From NCBI GenBank assembly GCA_963807925.1, contig CAWEDP010000001.1, forward strand, positions 248,001 to 312,000: a stretch of DNA of 64,000 bases. Direction: 5' to 3'. A program made the translations under genes and the position numbers. Positions 27,292-37,491 of this stretch are shown one piece after another. The DNA is from CAWEDP01 sp963807925 (GTDB lineage Bacteria > Acidobacteriota > Vicinamibacteria > Vicinamibacterales > CAVVIG01). Positions within the stretch are counted from its first letter, which is position 1, and each line of letters opens with the position of its first letter. Under the pieces are notes generated by a model, which saw only the letters and a list, made by a program, of their open reading frames with translations, had not been told where the DNA came from and searched no databases.

Positions 27292-30200
27292 TCATCGCAT
27301 CATCTCCTGATAGCAGGCGAGCGCCGTCCGCCGTGTTTCCTCTGACACCAGCGGAAACGTTGTGAGTACGTGCGCGAACTCGTCGACGCTCAGACGGTAC
27401 ACGCTGGCGGCGAGCGCCTGGAGCGTCGCGTATCCGGCGTCGCTCGAAGCCCGCGCCAGCAGGCGCGCGAGCGCCGCGATCTGCCGGAATTCGCGAGGGC
27501 AGGCGTCCGGCGGCGGGATCGGCAGTCGCTCGACGACCGCTGTGGTGACGTGCGTCGTCACCCGCATCCGCACGAAGTAGTTCACGACGAAGCTGTTGAA
27601 CAGGCCGCACAGGAATTGCTGGGCCTTCAGCCCGAGCGCTGTCCGCAGACAGAAGACGGTGTGCGTCGAGACGCACCCGGACGGGAGAATCGCCGCGATC
27701 AGCGTGAGCCGGTTCGTGGCGCTCGCGACGTCGCGGTACGCGAGCCGGGGCCGCTCGTACCGCGCGGGCTCCAAGAGCCGGCGGGCCGTGCGCGCATCGA
27801 TGCTGAACCGCGACGACCCGAGATCGACACCGAACGGCCGAATCTGCTTGCCTTCGACAACCGGGAGCCCTCCCGGGGCAGGTCGGAAATCCTTCCGATC
27901 TTCGGTGACATTCAGTTCCCGGCCGAATCGTGCGCGCCACCCATCGTCGCGTCCAAGGGGCGGGTACAGCGAAGCCGCGCGCTCGAGGATGGCCACGTCG
28001 GTCGGGTGTCGGACGTCCGGGATCGTCAGGCTGTCGCCAGACAGGTGATCGATGAGCGCACGCGAGACACGAACGGTGAACCACGACGACCGGGAGGCCG
28101 GCTCGGTCCCCACCTCCTCGAGGGAGGCCGGGTCCTGCTCCCCCAGCCGGCACGCAATCACATCGGTCGGCAATCCGCGGGACGCGGTCGCGAGCACGAA
28201 TCGCACGCTTCGATGGATGGGGAAGACGCCGCGCTCGTTGCCGAAGCCGACGAGGGCGTCGATGCGGCACTCGTCCAGCAGGCGGCGCCTCAAACGAGCG
28301 CTGCCGTGATCGGTGACGAAGCCGCCCGGGAGCACGAGACCCAGACGGCCGCCGGGCCTGGTCAGCGCGATGGCGCGCTCCACGAACAGTTGATAGCGGT
28401 TCGCATGACCCTCCGACTGCGCCGAGTAGATCCCGGATTCGCGGCTGAAGCGCACGAATGCCGAGGCATCGGCGCGGCGCGCGCCTGCACTCGTGGCCCG
28501 GTCGTTGCGAATCATGTCCCACGGCGGGTTCCCGATCACCGCGTCGAATCCGCCGTCCGGCAGCCGCGATCCGTCCGCCGCGAAGAACGCTTCGGGGAAC
28601 TCGAGCTCCCAGTGAAAGAACCGGCGCACCCGCGCGACCGATTCCGATGCGTTCAGGTACCGTCCGGCGGTCGCGTCTGGCAGCGGCCCGCGGCCGTGCA
28701 AGATGGCGTCCGACAACGCGTGGTACACCGACGCCGGCACCTGCGTGCCGGTCGCGTCGGCAAACCACACCGCGCACCACGCGTCCGCGGCACGTTTCCA
28801 CCGGCTGAGCAGGCTGTCGTGGCGATTCAGTTCGGCCAGCGACCGCTCCTTTTGTCGCACGGCGTCGATCGAATCACCGGTGTCGTCCGCCAGCCGGAAG
28901 CGGGCCGGCAAGGCGTCGCGCAGGACGTCCGCGATCGCCCTTTCGTCGAACAACGGGAGCGAGGCGTCGCCACGCGTCGCGCGACCGCGCCCCACACGTG
29001 GTGGATGGCGGAGATGGCTCAGCCATGCGCCCGCAAGGCTGTCTCCCACCTGCAGATGGTGATCCAGAAACGTGAGCGGCCGATCGGCGGCGAGCGTCGC
29101 CAGCCAGAGTGACAGCCGCGCCAGCTGCACGGCCGTCGGATTGACGTCGACGCCGAACAGGCAGCGCTCGGCGATCGCACGACGCATCAGCACGCGCTCG
29201 CGCCCGCCGAAGTCGCTCGTGCGGCAGCCGCCGCCTCGCACGAGCGACGCTTCGTACGCGTCGGCGAGGTAGCGGCAGGCGGCGACGAGAAACGCGCCGC
29301 TTCCCGCCGCTGGATCGACGACGCGCAGGCGCAGGATGCGTTCCGGGGGCGCATCCATCACCAGCGGCCCGAGAGTCCGCCGGACCAGATAGTCGGCAAT
29401 CGTCTGGGGCGTGTAGAACGACCCGGTGGACTTCCGAACCGTCGAGCCGCGGACCAGGATGACCGGTCCACGCGCCGGCGCATCCTTACCAGGGAGCAGG
29501 CGGTCCTGCGGCGCAACGAGCCGCGGCTCGTATTCGAGCAGCGTCTCGTACACGGCGCCGAGTTGTTCCACGCCCAGGTCGCGGTACGCGATTCGCTCGA
29601 TGCCGTCGCCGGACCGGACCGGCCGCGTCGAGAGCGCCAGCACGGCGCGTCGCGCCGCTTCGTCGTCGAGCCCGGGCCGATCGGCGAGCGGCGTGCGATG
29701 CGGGGCAAAGAGGCGACCGTTGAACGGCGTCACGTGCAGATCCCCGACGCGGCAGCCAGCGTGCGCCAGCCGTGCCATGGCCCGGAGCGCCTCCCACAAT
29801 CCGCGGACCGCGCGCGGACGCTCGACGAGGGATCGCAGCGCTTCCATGCTGTAGCTGTCGCGGTACACCGGATGCCACAGCGGGACCAGCCCGCCGGCCT
29901 CCGCGAACAGCAGAAACAGGATGCGGTAGACGATGGTGAGCGCCTGTTCGAAGGTTTCCCCGAGCGGCGGCGGCTCCCGCCGTCGCGCCGAGGGCTTCAG
30001 CAGCGCGCCAATCACGTCGGCCGATGCCGCCAGGACGCCGAGCCGCAACGACTGCGACACGCCGGACGCGAAGAGCTCCGATCGACTGACGACATCGTGC
30101 AGGACGGTGGCGGCCGCGCGGCCCGGTGCCGTCAAGGCGCCCGCGGAGACCAGCGACCAGAACACCGCAAACGTCGCCTCGTCGTCCAGAACGAGATCGA

Positions 30201-30648
30201 GATCGAACTCCAGAAAGCGACGTGCGTACACCCGCGTCGGATCAACGACGCGGAGCTGGAGCCCGTTGAACAGAATCGCCCACCGTGCGGACGCCCTGAT
30301 GGCGGTCGTGACCGCGACACGCCAGAGAGGATCCAGGCGATCGCCCCATGACGCGGCAACAAACGCAACGGCCCGGCCGGCCGAGCGGACGACTGCTGCA
30401 GCACAGTCGTGCCGGATCTCGATTCGCGAGAGCGGTTCGAATCCCAGGTGCGTCAACATCGGCCCGGCGGTCTCGGCGATGGCGCGGACCGAAGACGCCG
30501 GGCCGAGCGACAGGCACGAGACGCGCCATCGGATCAGCTCCTTTCTCGCGGCCGCGAGACTTGAGGGCCGATGCGTCTGGAGGGGCGTGGCGAACTCGCG
30601 CTCGAGGAAGTCTTCCGAGACGAGCTGTCCGCCAACTCCGTGCAGCAC
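27292..30648 (-). CDS. Eco57I/type IIG-like DNA adenine methylase (defence-associated)
   Basis: This is a large protein of 1118 residues. The AdoMet motif 'RVVDPAAGSGAFLVAACRYL' is near residue 446 and the catalytic N6-adenine motif 'VIGNPPWDMIRND' near residue 709, with about 250 residues between them filled with variable sequence. The C-terminus has 'GLPVVEGKQIRPFG' and 'LKAQQFLCGLFNSFVVNYFVRMRVTTHVT', as in the target-recognition part of Eco57I-type enzymes and BREX PglX. I see no nuclease motif in the N-terminal region. It begins with GTG 3 bases after the end of the helicase gene, so the two are coupled. Helicase plus methylase recalls the drmD-drmMI part of class 1 DISARM, but drmA, drmB and drmC are absent. 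Confidence 0.82.
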   Translation of the reverse strand: MLHGVGGQLVSEDFLEREFATPLQTHRPSSLAAARKELIRWRVSCLSLGPASSVRAIAETAGPMLTHLGFEPLSRIEIRHDCAAAVVRSAGRAVAFVAASWGDRLDPLWRVAVTTAIRASARWAILFNGLQLRVVDPTRVYARRFLEFDLDLVLDDEATFAVFWSLVSAGALTAPGRAAATVLHDVVSRSELFASGVSQSLRLGVLAASADVIGALLKPSARRREPPPLGETFEQALTIVYRILFLLFAEAGGLVPLWHPVYRDSYSMEALRSLVERPRAVRGLWEALRAMARLAHAGCRVGDLHVTPFNGRLFAPHRTPLADRPGLDDEAARRAVLALSTRPVRSGDGIERIAYRDLGVEQLGAVYETLLEYEPRLVAPQDRLLPGKDAPARGPVILVRGSTVRKSTGSFYTPQTIADYLVRRTLGPLVMDAPPERILRLRVVDPAAGSGAFLVAACRYLADAYEASLVRGGGCRTSDFGGRERVLMRRAIAERCLFGVDVNPTAVQLARLSLWLATLAADRPLTFLDHHLQVGDSLAGAWLSHLRHPPRVGRGRATRGDASLPLFDERAIADVLRDALPARFRLADDTGDSIDAVRQKERSLAELNRHDSLLSRWKRAADAWCAVWFADATGTQVPASVYHALSDAILHGRGPLPDATAGRYLNASESVARVRRFFHWELEFPEAFFAADGSRLPDGGFDAVIGNPPWDMIRNDRATSAGARRADASAFVRFSRESGIYSAQSEGHANRYQLFVERAIALTRPGGRLGLVLPGGFVTDHGSARLRRRLLDECRIDALVGFGNERGVFPIHRSVRFVLATASRGLPTDVIACRLGEQDPASLEEVGTEPASRSSWFTVRVSRALIDHLSGDSLTIPDVRHPTDVAILERAASLYPPLGRDDGWRARFGRELNVTEDRKDFRPAPGGLPVVEGKQIRPFGVDLGSSRFSIDARTARRLLEPARYERPRLAYRDVASATNRLTLIAAILPSGCVSTHTVFCLRTALGLKAQQFLCGLFNSFVVNYFVRMRVTTHVTTAVVERLPIPPPDACPREFRQIAALARLLARASSDAGYATLQALAASVYRLSVDEFAHVLTTFPLVSEETRRTALACYQEMMR

Positions 30649-30651
30649 CGT

Positions 30652-33100
30652 TCACGTCGTGAGAAGGAGCAGCGTCCGCGTCCGTCGCTCGACCACGCCT
30701 GTCGCCGAAACGGTCGTCGCGGCTCTATCGACCCGCGTCTCACGCCGGGCCCCTAACGCGCGCTCCACCCGCCGGTCGAACAGGCCGGGCTGCAGGGGCA
30801 TTCCACGATCGACTGGCAGCGCGTCGGCGATTCGGCGCTCACGCTCGAGACGTCGCGCTTCCACCGCCCGGGTGGCCGCTGCGGCGGCATCGTGCCTGCT
30901 CGCGCACGTCTCCTCGGCGAGGCGTTGCAGCCGGGACGCCGCGCTCTGGAGCAGTTGACGAACCTCTCCAGCCGATCGCGGCACCGATCCGCCCGTTGCG
31001 ATTGCCATCGGGACGAGCGACCGGGCCAACACGCTGCCACACTCGTCCTCGTCGTCGACTCTGACGATGGCGAGGAGCCGCGACCCCAGCCGCACCCGCG
31101 TCGTCGGGTTGCGCGTTCGCGCCAGCCACGGCCCGGTGAGGTCGAGCGCGCCGAGCACCTGAGGGTCGGCGGCGGTCGAGATCGCCCGCGCGCGCGCCAG
31201 CCGCGCCGCTTCGCGGTGTCCCTCCGACTCGAGAATCGTCGACGAGCAGCCGGTCAGGGCTCGTGCAGGAGAGTTCCGTGAGCGCCGGCGCGATGTCGGA
31301 CGTGGCGGTGTCGGCCAACGCGGAGGCCGCGGCGTCGACGCGGGTGCCGTCAACGACGAGTCGGGCCGTCCGCCGATCGTCGTCCAGCGGATCGGAGGCG
31401 GCTACCTCGGCCGCGGCGCGCGCGACGCGGGCCCGGAGTCGTTCCAGCACGCGCACTTCGCCTGTGTCTCGGCCAACCAGGTGGAACACGTGCACTCGCC
31501 GATCCTGGCCAATCCGGTCCACCCGCCCGATCCGTTGTTCGAGGCGCGTTGGATTCCACGGCAGCTCGAGGTTGACGATCGCGCGGCAGCGATGGTGCAG
31601 GTTCAACCCTTCGCCGGCCGCGTCGGTGGCGAGAAGAACCCGCCGGCGCCCGGTCGTGAAATCGTCGAGCGCGGAGGTGCGTTGATCGCGGGACAGGCCG
31701 CCGTGCAGCAGCGCCACAGGCTCGGCGAGGACCGAGCGGAGGTGCTGAAGGGTGTCTCGATACTCGGTGAACACGACGATGGGCTCCGGGATCCGGCGCA
31801 GCAGGCGAGCGAGCACGCGGGTCTTGCCGTCGGTCTTCGCCGCGGCGCAAGCGGCGTCGAGGAGTCGATGCAGCAGACGCCGCTCGCGGTCCGGATCGGC
31901 GAGCGCGGCGCCGCCGAGCCAGTCCGGAGGCTCGTCGGACGCGTCGAGCTCCCCGCCGTCGTCGGTCCACGGGAGCGGGGCCTGACGAGGGCGCGTGTCG
32001 CGATTGAGGGCGATCGACTCGAGCCGCCTCGCGACAGTCAGCTCGAGCGCCCTGGCCCCGGAAAAGGCCCGCTTGTGGAGGACCGTCAGCGCAATCCAGG
32101 CGTCGCGCGAATCGTGCTCGGATCGAATCGCCGCGGCGAATCCTGCGACAAGCGCGTGCATGCGCGCTGCGGCAGGACCGGATCTGACGCCGATCGTATG
32201 GACGCGGCGGCCGACGCCGAGGCCGACACGCTCCCTGGTGCGGCGGAATACCAGCAGCGGATCGTCCAGTGCGCCGATGCGGCAGAGCGCGCTGAACGCC
32301 GCGGGATCGCCGCTGTGGGGCGTCGCTGTCAGCAACAGGACGTAGGTCGCCGCCTGCGCGAGCGCGGCGACCGCCTCGTACCGCTCGGTTCCGATGCCTG
32401 CGCCGTGCACCTCGTCGATCACGACAACGTCCCAGCGGCAGCCGCAGACGGCCTGCAGGATCTCGGGCCGCTTCACGTAGTCCATCGACGCGATGGCCGC
32501 GGGCGAGGTAGTCCAGGGGTTGATGCCGATCGGGAGTTGCGCGATGCGGCGGCGCATTTCAGGAAGCGTCAGGACGTCCGCCTCGATGCCGAAGCGCGCG
32601 CCAAGTTCGCCGCGCCATTGGTCGCGCAATCCCGCCGGCGTGACAATCAGGACGCGATCGGCCCTCCCGCGCGCCCGCAGTTCCGCGACGATGAGCGCCG
32701 CCTGAATCGTCTTTCCCAGCCCGACATCGTCGGCCAGGAGCACGCGGGTGCCGCGGCCCCGGACCAACGCGATTGCCGGCTCGAGCTGATGAGGCATGAG
32801 ATCCACCCGCGCGTCACGGGCCGCGCGCAACAGGTCGGCCCGCCCTTCGTCCGCAAGGAGCGCGAGCAGCGCGCGGCGCCAACGTGCGCCGGTGACGATG
32901 CGACCGGCGGAGCGCCGGCGCAGCGGCTCGACTCGATCGAACGGAACAAGGAACCGCCGCGCGTCGCCTCTGTTGTCGCGGCCGATGCCGACCAGCGTGA
33001 GGAGTCGGCAGTCCTCGTACGCGCGCACGTCGACGACGCGCCAACGCTGACTGCGCACCTCGACGGCATCACCAGTACGCGTCGAGGGCGGATTCTGCAT
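30652..33100 (-). CDS. SNF2/DEAD-type helicase, defence-associated, frameshifted
   Basis: The first 600 or so residues form a superfamily 2 helicase: Walker A 'LLADDVGLGKTIQAALIVAEL', Walker B 'VVVIDEVHGAG', motif III 'LLLTATPHSGDP', 'VVFTEYRDTLQHL' and motif VI 'RLEQRIGRVDRIGQDRRVHVFHLVG'. The last is the SNF2/RapA pattern. Near 31225-31275 the frame is lost, and the sensible C-terminus ('ILESEGHREAARLARARA...') continues in another frame to 30652. The 2449-base span is one base over a multiple of three, consistent with a single insertion. Restored, the protein would have about 815 residues. It sits directly upstream of the methylase. Confidence 0.8.
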
Positions 33101-33242
33101 GGCGATGCACGGCCGGCGGCGGCAGGAATTGCCGCACGTTCGAGCCGATTGCCAGAATCACTCGGGAAATCGGTCGTCGCATGGATGCGACGGATCTGGA
33201 CGGCAAGGCGGATGCCGGCCGCCGGGCCGGGTACTTCGACGG

Positions 33243-35853
33243 CTACTGACGGATGACGAGCGCGTTCAAGAGCAGGCGGAACGTCGCGAGCGACTGACCG
33301 CGGTGCTGGACAGGGAATCCGAGGACGATCACGCGGCCGGCGCCGACCGACACCTCGACGGCGGCGGCCTTTCCCGCGACCACGGCTTCGCCGTCGAGCC
33401 ACCCGCTGACGAGGAGGTCGCGTTCCGCGTACCGGGCGATCACGTTGACCCGGCTCTCGTCGAGAACGTCGTATGCCGCGCTGAACGCGAAGAACCCCGC
33501 CGAGTGAGCGGGCATCCCCTGTGCGAGCGGTGCGTGTGGATCGAGATCCAGCCTGACGATCGAGCCGGGACAGTAGAAGTCGTCACTGCTGGCTTCGTGG
33601 GCGACGTCCCGGAGCGGCAGGCCGAATCGCGCGACGGCGAGCCCACATGCCTGATCGAGACAGACAAGCGTTCCGCCCGACTGCACGAACGCGGCGAGCG
33701 CGGCGACGCCGGCCTCGCCGAGACCTCCAACGTATTCGGGTGGCGCGCTGCCCGGGCGATTTCCGGAGACGAGCTGGTCGGATGGCGCCGACGGCAGGAT
33801 CACGACGTCGAACCGACTGCGCAGGCTGCCCGCACGAACATCGGCGTCGGTCACGGCCTGATAGCGGAACTCGAAGCGGTCGAGGATCCACCGCGTCCAC
33901 CCCTCGTCGGCGTTGTCGGTCCACGGCGCGTAGACGGCGAGTCGCGCCGCGCCTATCGCTGCCGCGGCAACCGCCGGCTTGCGTCGGGTGCCCGTGGCAC
34001 GAAGCCCCAGTTTCGCCACGACATCGGCGATGGCGGCCTGCGCCTGCCTGGAGTTGGCGATGACGAGCGACCCCGCGGGATACGTGGCCCCTTCGGTGTC
34101 CAGAGTGGCGGACGTGGACGCGATGCTGACACCGGCCGCGAGCAGACGATTGATGGCAAGGGCGCCCGCGTTGCCGCTGGTGTCGACCACGTAGTACGAG
34201 GGCCGCCGATCGCCCCGGATGCTCCCGGCAGGCACGGTCGCGGCGCTGAGCGGAGATCCGACCGGCACCACGAACGGCCGATCGATCGGCCGCACGTCCA
34301 CCCCCATCTGCGCGGGCAGCGTCCACCCCGTCACGTCATAGGGACCGGCGGCCCCGGCGTCAGGCGCCGGCGGCCGGCGCGGATAGATTTGCCGTTCGAG
34401 CAGCGTCTTCACGTAGGCGCGATAGGGTTGTGCGGCGAGGATCAGGTCGGTCCCGGCAGGGTAGTCTCGGTTGCCTGCCCGAAACGGTTCGACCGCGCGG
34501 TGAATCTCGACGCCGCCCTGAATCAGCAGCTCTTCGAGCTTTGCCGCGGCGGACGGATCGAATTGATCCGGCGGAACGAGAAACGCGAACGGGGTTCCCT
34601 GACGCCCCGCCGCGACGGCTCGCGCGCCCATGTCGTAGAAGGTCCCGACCACTTGATCGCGGTACGCCGATACGGCCCGCAGCAGTCCGCGCGCCGCGCT
34701 CACGTCGGTACTCGACGATGTCCCGCATTGACCATCGGCCGCCGGGCCATGGATCCGGGAACCCGACCGCCGGAGCGTTGACCGAAGAGCGCGGCGAGCT
34801 CAGGTCCTCGGCTGCGATCGTGATCGGCGTCGCCAGGCTGGCGCTGGCGGTCTCCGCCAGCAGGCACACCGTGTTGTGGCCAAGCGGGGCCGAATCCTCG
34901 TACCCGGGCCAGTAGTAGTCGTACGGGGCGCCGGAGATCACGCCACGGTGGCCGTCGCGCTGCAGCTCCAGCGCCATCGCGCCGCCGAGCAGCGCGGCTT
35001 CTCTCCAGATCATCGGATCGTCGTTGCGATCGATCGGGTCGTCGACCGGCGGCACGAACATCCGCGGGCCGTTCGTGCCCATCTGGTGGAGGCTCAGGAA
35101 CACCTGCGGATGCCAACCGGCATAGAAGAACCGCGCGAGATTGCGACTCTCCGCGAGATTCATCATGAACGCGTCGCGGTTGATGTCGTGTCCGGCATAG
35201 GGGTGATCGAGGCCAGGCAGCGGCATTCCCTCGAACGGCGTGTCCCTTGTCTTCTCGTACCAATCCGTCACCAGGCGATGGCCGTCTGGATTCAGGGACG
35301 GAATCAGGACGACGACAACGTTGTGCAGGACGTCGAGCGTGTGCGCGTCGCTCGAGGTGGCGAGCTCATAGAGCAGCTCGGTCACGGCCTGGCTGCCGCC
35401 GATTTCGGAGGCATGGATGCTCGCGCCGATCGCGACGACGGCCGGATGGGTGGCGGCCAGGCGTTCAGCCTCGCCCGACGACAGCGTCCGTGGATCCGCG
35501 AGCCGCTGGTTCGCTGCGCGGATCTCGGCGAGGTTCGCCGTGTTTTCCGGGGCGCTGACGATCGCCGCGATCGTGCGATGGCCTGCCGTCGTGCGGCCGA
35601 GATCGAGGATGCGGACGCGGTCGCTCGTGGCGGCGACCCGCTCGAAATACCGCTCGATCTCCACGATGGACGCGATCTGGCGATCCGCGCCGATCGAAAA
35701 ACCGAACTGCGATTCCGGCGAGGGCACCTGCGCCGCGACTCGTGTGCCCGCGAGGGCGCACACGACGGCAGTGACCGATGCCACCCGATGGAGGCGGCCG
35801 ACGGTGTCGGCTCTGCCGGCATGCCGCCGCGGTGCGGGCGTGCGCGCGGTCAT
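33243..35853 (-). CDS. M14-family zinc carboxypeptidase, exported, frameshifted
   Basis: A signal peptide ('VASVTAVVCALAGTRVAAQ') is followed by a carboxypeptidase domain. The zinc motif is 'IGASIHASEIGGSQAVTELLY' (HxxE); further on are 'LIPSLNPDGHRLVTDWYEKTRD', 'DINRDAF', 'VFLSLHQMGTNGPRMFVPP' and the catalytic-Glu region 'LLAETASASLATPI'. After 'RDIVEY' the frame breaks; dropping one base at 34707 lets it continue as 'DVSAARGLLRAVSAYRDQV' into a roughly 480-residue C-terminal region that ends with a glutamine-amidotransferase-like fold ('FVQSGGTLVCLDQACGLAVARF'). The whole is about 870 residues. The start overlaps the Smr gene stop by four bases (ATGA). Confidence 0.8.
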
Positions 35854-36110
35854 GGCGTTTGCAGACGGGCAACGGTGGCGCCGAGATGCGCGCCCGTATC
35901 GTCCCAGAACTCGATCACGCGCGGATGCCGATCGAGCGCCGCCTGAACGATGCCGCGCTGCACGCCGTGTCCGCGCCCGTGGACGAGCCGCACCTCGAGG
36001 ATCCCCGCCGCGGCGGCGGCCTCGACATAGTCGGCCACGACGGCGGCCGTGTCGCGTGCGGCGAAGGCGTGCAGGTCCAGCTCGGGCCCGATCGGGATCC
36101 TGAACGGCAA
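35850..36110 (-). CDS. Smr domain protein
   Basis: The 86-residue protein is one Smr (small MutS-related) domain: 'LDLHAFAARDTAAVVADYVEAAAAAGILEVRLVHGRGHGVQRGIVQAAL'. It contains the LDLHxF start and the HGRGxG core seen in MutS2 C-termini and stand-alone Smr nucleases. The family nicks or cleaves nucleic acids, recently linked to ribosome rescue. No MutS partner is nearby. It lies between queF and the M14 peptidase, overlapping the latter by four bases and directly abutting queF. Confidence 0.85.
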   Translation of the reverse strand: MPFRIPIGPELDLHAFAARDTAAVVADYVEAAAAAGILEVRLVHGRGHGVQRGIVQAALDRHPRVIEFWDDTGAHLGATVARLQTP

Positions 36111-36575
36111 CTACTCCCTTTTCCCTTTGGCGGCTGCTGCTTGCGGTCTGACGTGCACGCTCCGCCGTTCTCGCCCGGCCTCGCCGCCGCCGGTCGTTGG
36201 CCGTGGCCGTTTGCTCTTTGCCGCCCTCGCCGGGCCCTCGTAGAGCGCGGTCACCACGGTCTTGATCCCGCCCCGCACCGAGAAGTCCCCCACGACGGTC
36301 ATCCGGCGCGGCCGGATCGCTCCGACCAGATCGTCCAGGATCTGGTTGGTGACGTGCTCGTAGAAGATGCCGCGGTTCCGGAACTCGACGATGTAGTACT
36401 TGAGCGACTTCAGCTCGATGCATCGCGTGTCGGGCACGTACGCGATGCGGATCTCCCCGAAGTCGGGCAGTCCCGTTTTGGGACAGAGCGAGGTGAACTC
36501 AGGACAGGAGATGACGATCTGGTAATCGCGCTCGGGCCGCGGATTGGGAAAGGTCTCGATCCTGGCGCTCGACAT
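36111..36575 (-). CDS. queF: NADPH-dependent preQ0 reductase QueF (7-cyano-7-deazaguanine reductase)
   Basis: This is a unimodular QueF of about 154 residues. 'IETFPNPRPERDYQIVISCPEFTSLCPKTGLPDFGEIRI' contains the catalytic Cys and the Asp of the thioimide mechanism. 'CIELKSLKYYIVEFRNRGIFYEHVTNQILDDLV' holds the NADPH motif (E[S/L]K[S/A]hK pattern) and the substrate Glu-His. It reduces preQ0 to preQ1 for queuosine in tRNA. The last 35 residues are a basic low-complexity tail not usual for the family. ATG 36575 is favoured; ATG 36593 is an alternative. Confidence 0.92.
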   Translation of the reverse strand: MSSARIETFPNPRPERDYQIVISCPEFTSLCPKTGLPDFGEIRIAYVPDTRCIELKSLKYYIVEFRNRGIFYEHVTNQILDDLVGAIRPRRMTVVGDFSVRGGIKTVVTALYEGPARAAKSKRPRPTTGGGEAGRERRSVHVRPQAAAAKGKRE

Positions 36576-36603
36576 CCTCACGAATTCTAGCATTCGAGGC
36601 CGA

Positions 36604-36617
36604 AAAACCGCGGTTTT
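36604..36617. promoter_or_regulatory. Palindrome AAAACCGCGGTTTT between queF and the HU gene
   Basis: This perfect 14-base palindrome is in the divergent spacer, 15 bases from a TAGAAT (36584-36589, minus strand) that could be the queF -10 box and 14 bases upstream of the HU -35 box. Its position suits an operator acting on one or both genes. The binding protein is unknown. Confidence 0.45.
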
Positions 36618-36631
36618 GGTGCTGCGACTGA

Positions 36632-36661
36632 TTGACACCCGAAAGCGCCGCGCGCTACCAT
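36632..36661 (+). promoter_or_regulatory. Sigma-70 promoter of the HU gene
   Basis: TTGACA (36632-36637, full consensus) is followed after 18 bases by TACCAT (36656-36661). The predicted transcript starts near 36668 and has a leader of about 85 bases before the HU start codon. Confidence 0.6.
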
Positions 36662-36752
36662 TCGGCGGATTTTCGACCGAAAACCGCGATCACGACCGCG
36701 CGCGCGGCGATCGTCGGTGAGTTCACGCGCGCACGTGACGAGGGGGAAGACA

Positions 36753-37052
36753 ATGGCAGACGCCCGCAGGATGGGCAAATCGGAGCTCTTCTCGTGGTTC
36801 GCCGAGAAGTTCGAGGTGAAGCGGACGCAGGCCCGCGACTACTTCGACGAGCTGACCGCGCTGGCCGAGAAAGAGCTGAAGCGCTCGGGCGAGTTCGTGC
36901 TGCCCGGGATGGTCAAGCTCGTGGTGCAGAAGCGAAAGGCCCGGATGGGCCGCAACCCGGCGACTGGCGAAGCGATCAAGATTCCCGCGAAGACGGTCGT
37001 CAAGGCGCGCATCGCAAAGCAGCTGAAGGACGCCGTCCTGCCACGGAAGTAA
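36753..37052 (+). CDS. HU-family DNA-binding protein
   Basis: The 99-residue HU/IHF fold protein has 'MGKSELFSWFAEKFEVKRTQARDYFDELTALAEKELKRSGEFVLPGMVKLVVQKRKARMGRNPATGEAIKIPAKTVVKARIAKQLKDAVL' characteristics: the helical dimer body, then the beta arms with 'RKARMGRNPATGEAI' that intercalate DNA. HU compacts and bends DNA. The arm lacks nothing essential. GAGGGGGA sits 5 bases before the ATG at 36753, and a consensus-like promoter lies upstream, fitting high expression. Confidence 0.92.
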   Translation: MADARRMGKSELFSWFAEKFEVKRTQARDYFDELTALAEKELKRSGEFVLPGMVKLVVQKRKARMGRNPATGEAIKIPAKTVVKARIAKQLKDAVLPRK

Positions 37053-37090
37053 CGGCCGTTCCTCGGCCCCCCATCACGTGACCGTCATGA

Positions 37091-37128
37091 CGCGCTGCAG
37101 CGGCGGGTCCTCCCGCCGCTGCAGCGCG
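37091..37128. terminator. Strong GC hairpin after the HU gene
   Basis: A perfect 17-base stem (arms 37091-37107 and 37112-37128) with loop TCCT lies 38 bases after the HU stop and before the convergent 37175-37417 gene. There is no U-tract. Its symmetry would let it act for both converging transcripts. Confidence 0.6.
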
Positions 37129-37174
37129 CTCACAGGGCCCTGCCTCCCACGCGATCCGACCGCGAGCGGCGCGG

Positions 37175-37417
37175 TCACGCGGCCGTCGGATTGCCGGCCA
37201 GCATCCGGCTGTAGAGCGTCGCCGGCACCAGGCACGCCGTCCGCGCCTCCAGATTGGTGATCGAGTCGTCGTCGAGAATGATGCGGTCGCCGGGACCGAG
37301 GACGATCTCCGCGCTGTAGCGCCGCGCGCCGCGCAAGGTGCGCAGCTCGAAGTACCGAATCGGCAGCAGCCGATCGTTGACAGCCAGGCGGTCGGTCTTG
37401 AGCAAGGTGCGGAACAT
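37175..37417 (-). CDS. Small unknown protein, last gene of the peptide/rSAM operon
   Basis: I do not recognise this 80-residue protein. It is rich in short beta-strand patterns: 'LLPIRYFELRTLRGARRYSAEIVLGPGDRIILDDDSITNLEAR', then 'ACLVPATLYSRMLAG'. No signal peptide, cysteine pair or helix-turn-helix is evident (one Cys). The ATG at 37417 has GAGGTGG 5 bases upstream. It follows the histidine kinase after 74 bases that contain a small hairpin (GGCCGG-GAAAT-CCGGCC, 37465-37481). It may belong to the upstream operon or be independent. Confidence 0.6.
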   Translation of the reverse strand: MFRTLLKTDRLAVNDRLLPIRYFELRTLRGARRYSAEIVLGPGDRIILDDDSITNLEARTACLVPATLYSRMLAGNPTAA

Positions 37418-37491
37418 AGAGTCCACCTCGCGGAAGCAGGCCGTACCCCGTTCCGCAGTCTCGAGGCCGGGAAATCCGGCCCCGTCAGTTG

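Noticed and set aside
31225..31275. Programmed ribosomal frameshift in the helicase gene
   Set aside because: I see no slippery heptamer or downstream pseudoknot, and four other genes nearby show similar breaks, so an indel or sequencing error is simpler.
37465..37481. GGCCGG-GAAAT-CCGGCC as the terminator of the peptide operon
   Set aside because: The six-base stem has no U-tract and lies before a small gene with a good ribosome binding site, so read-through is as likely.
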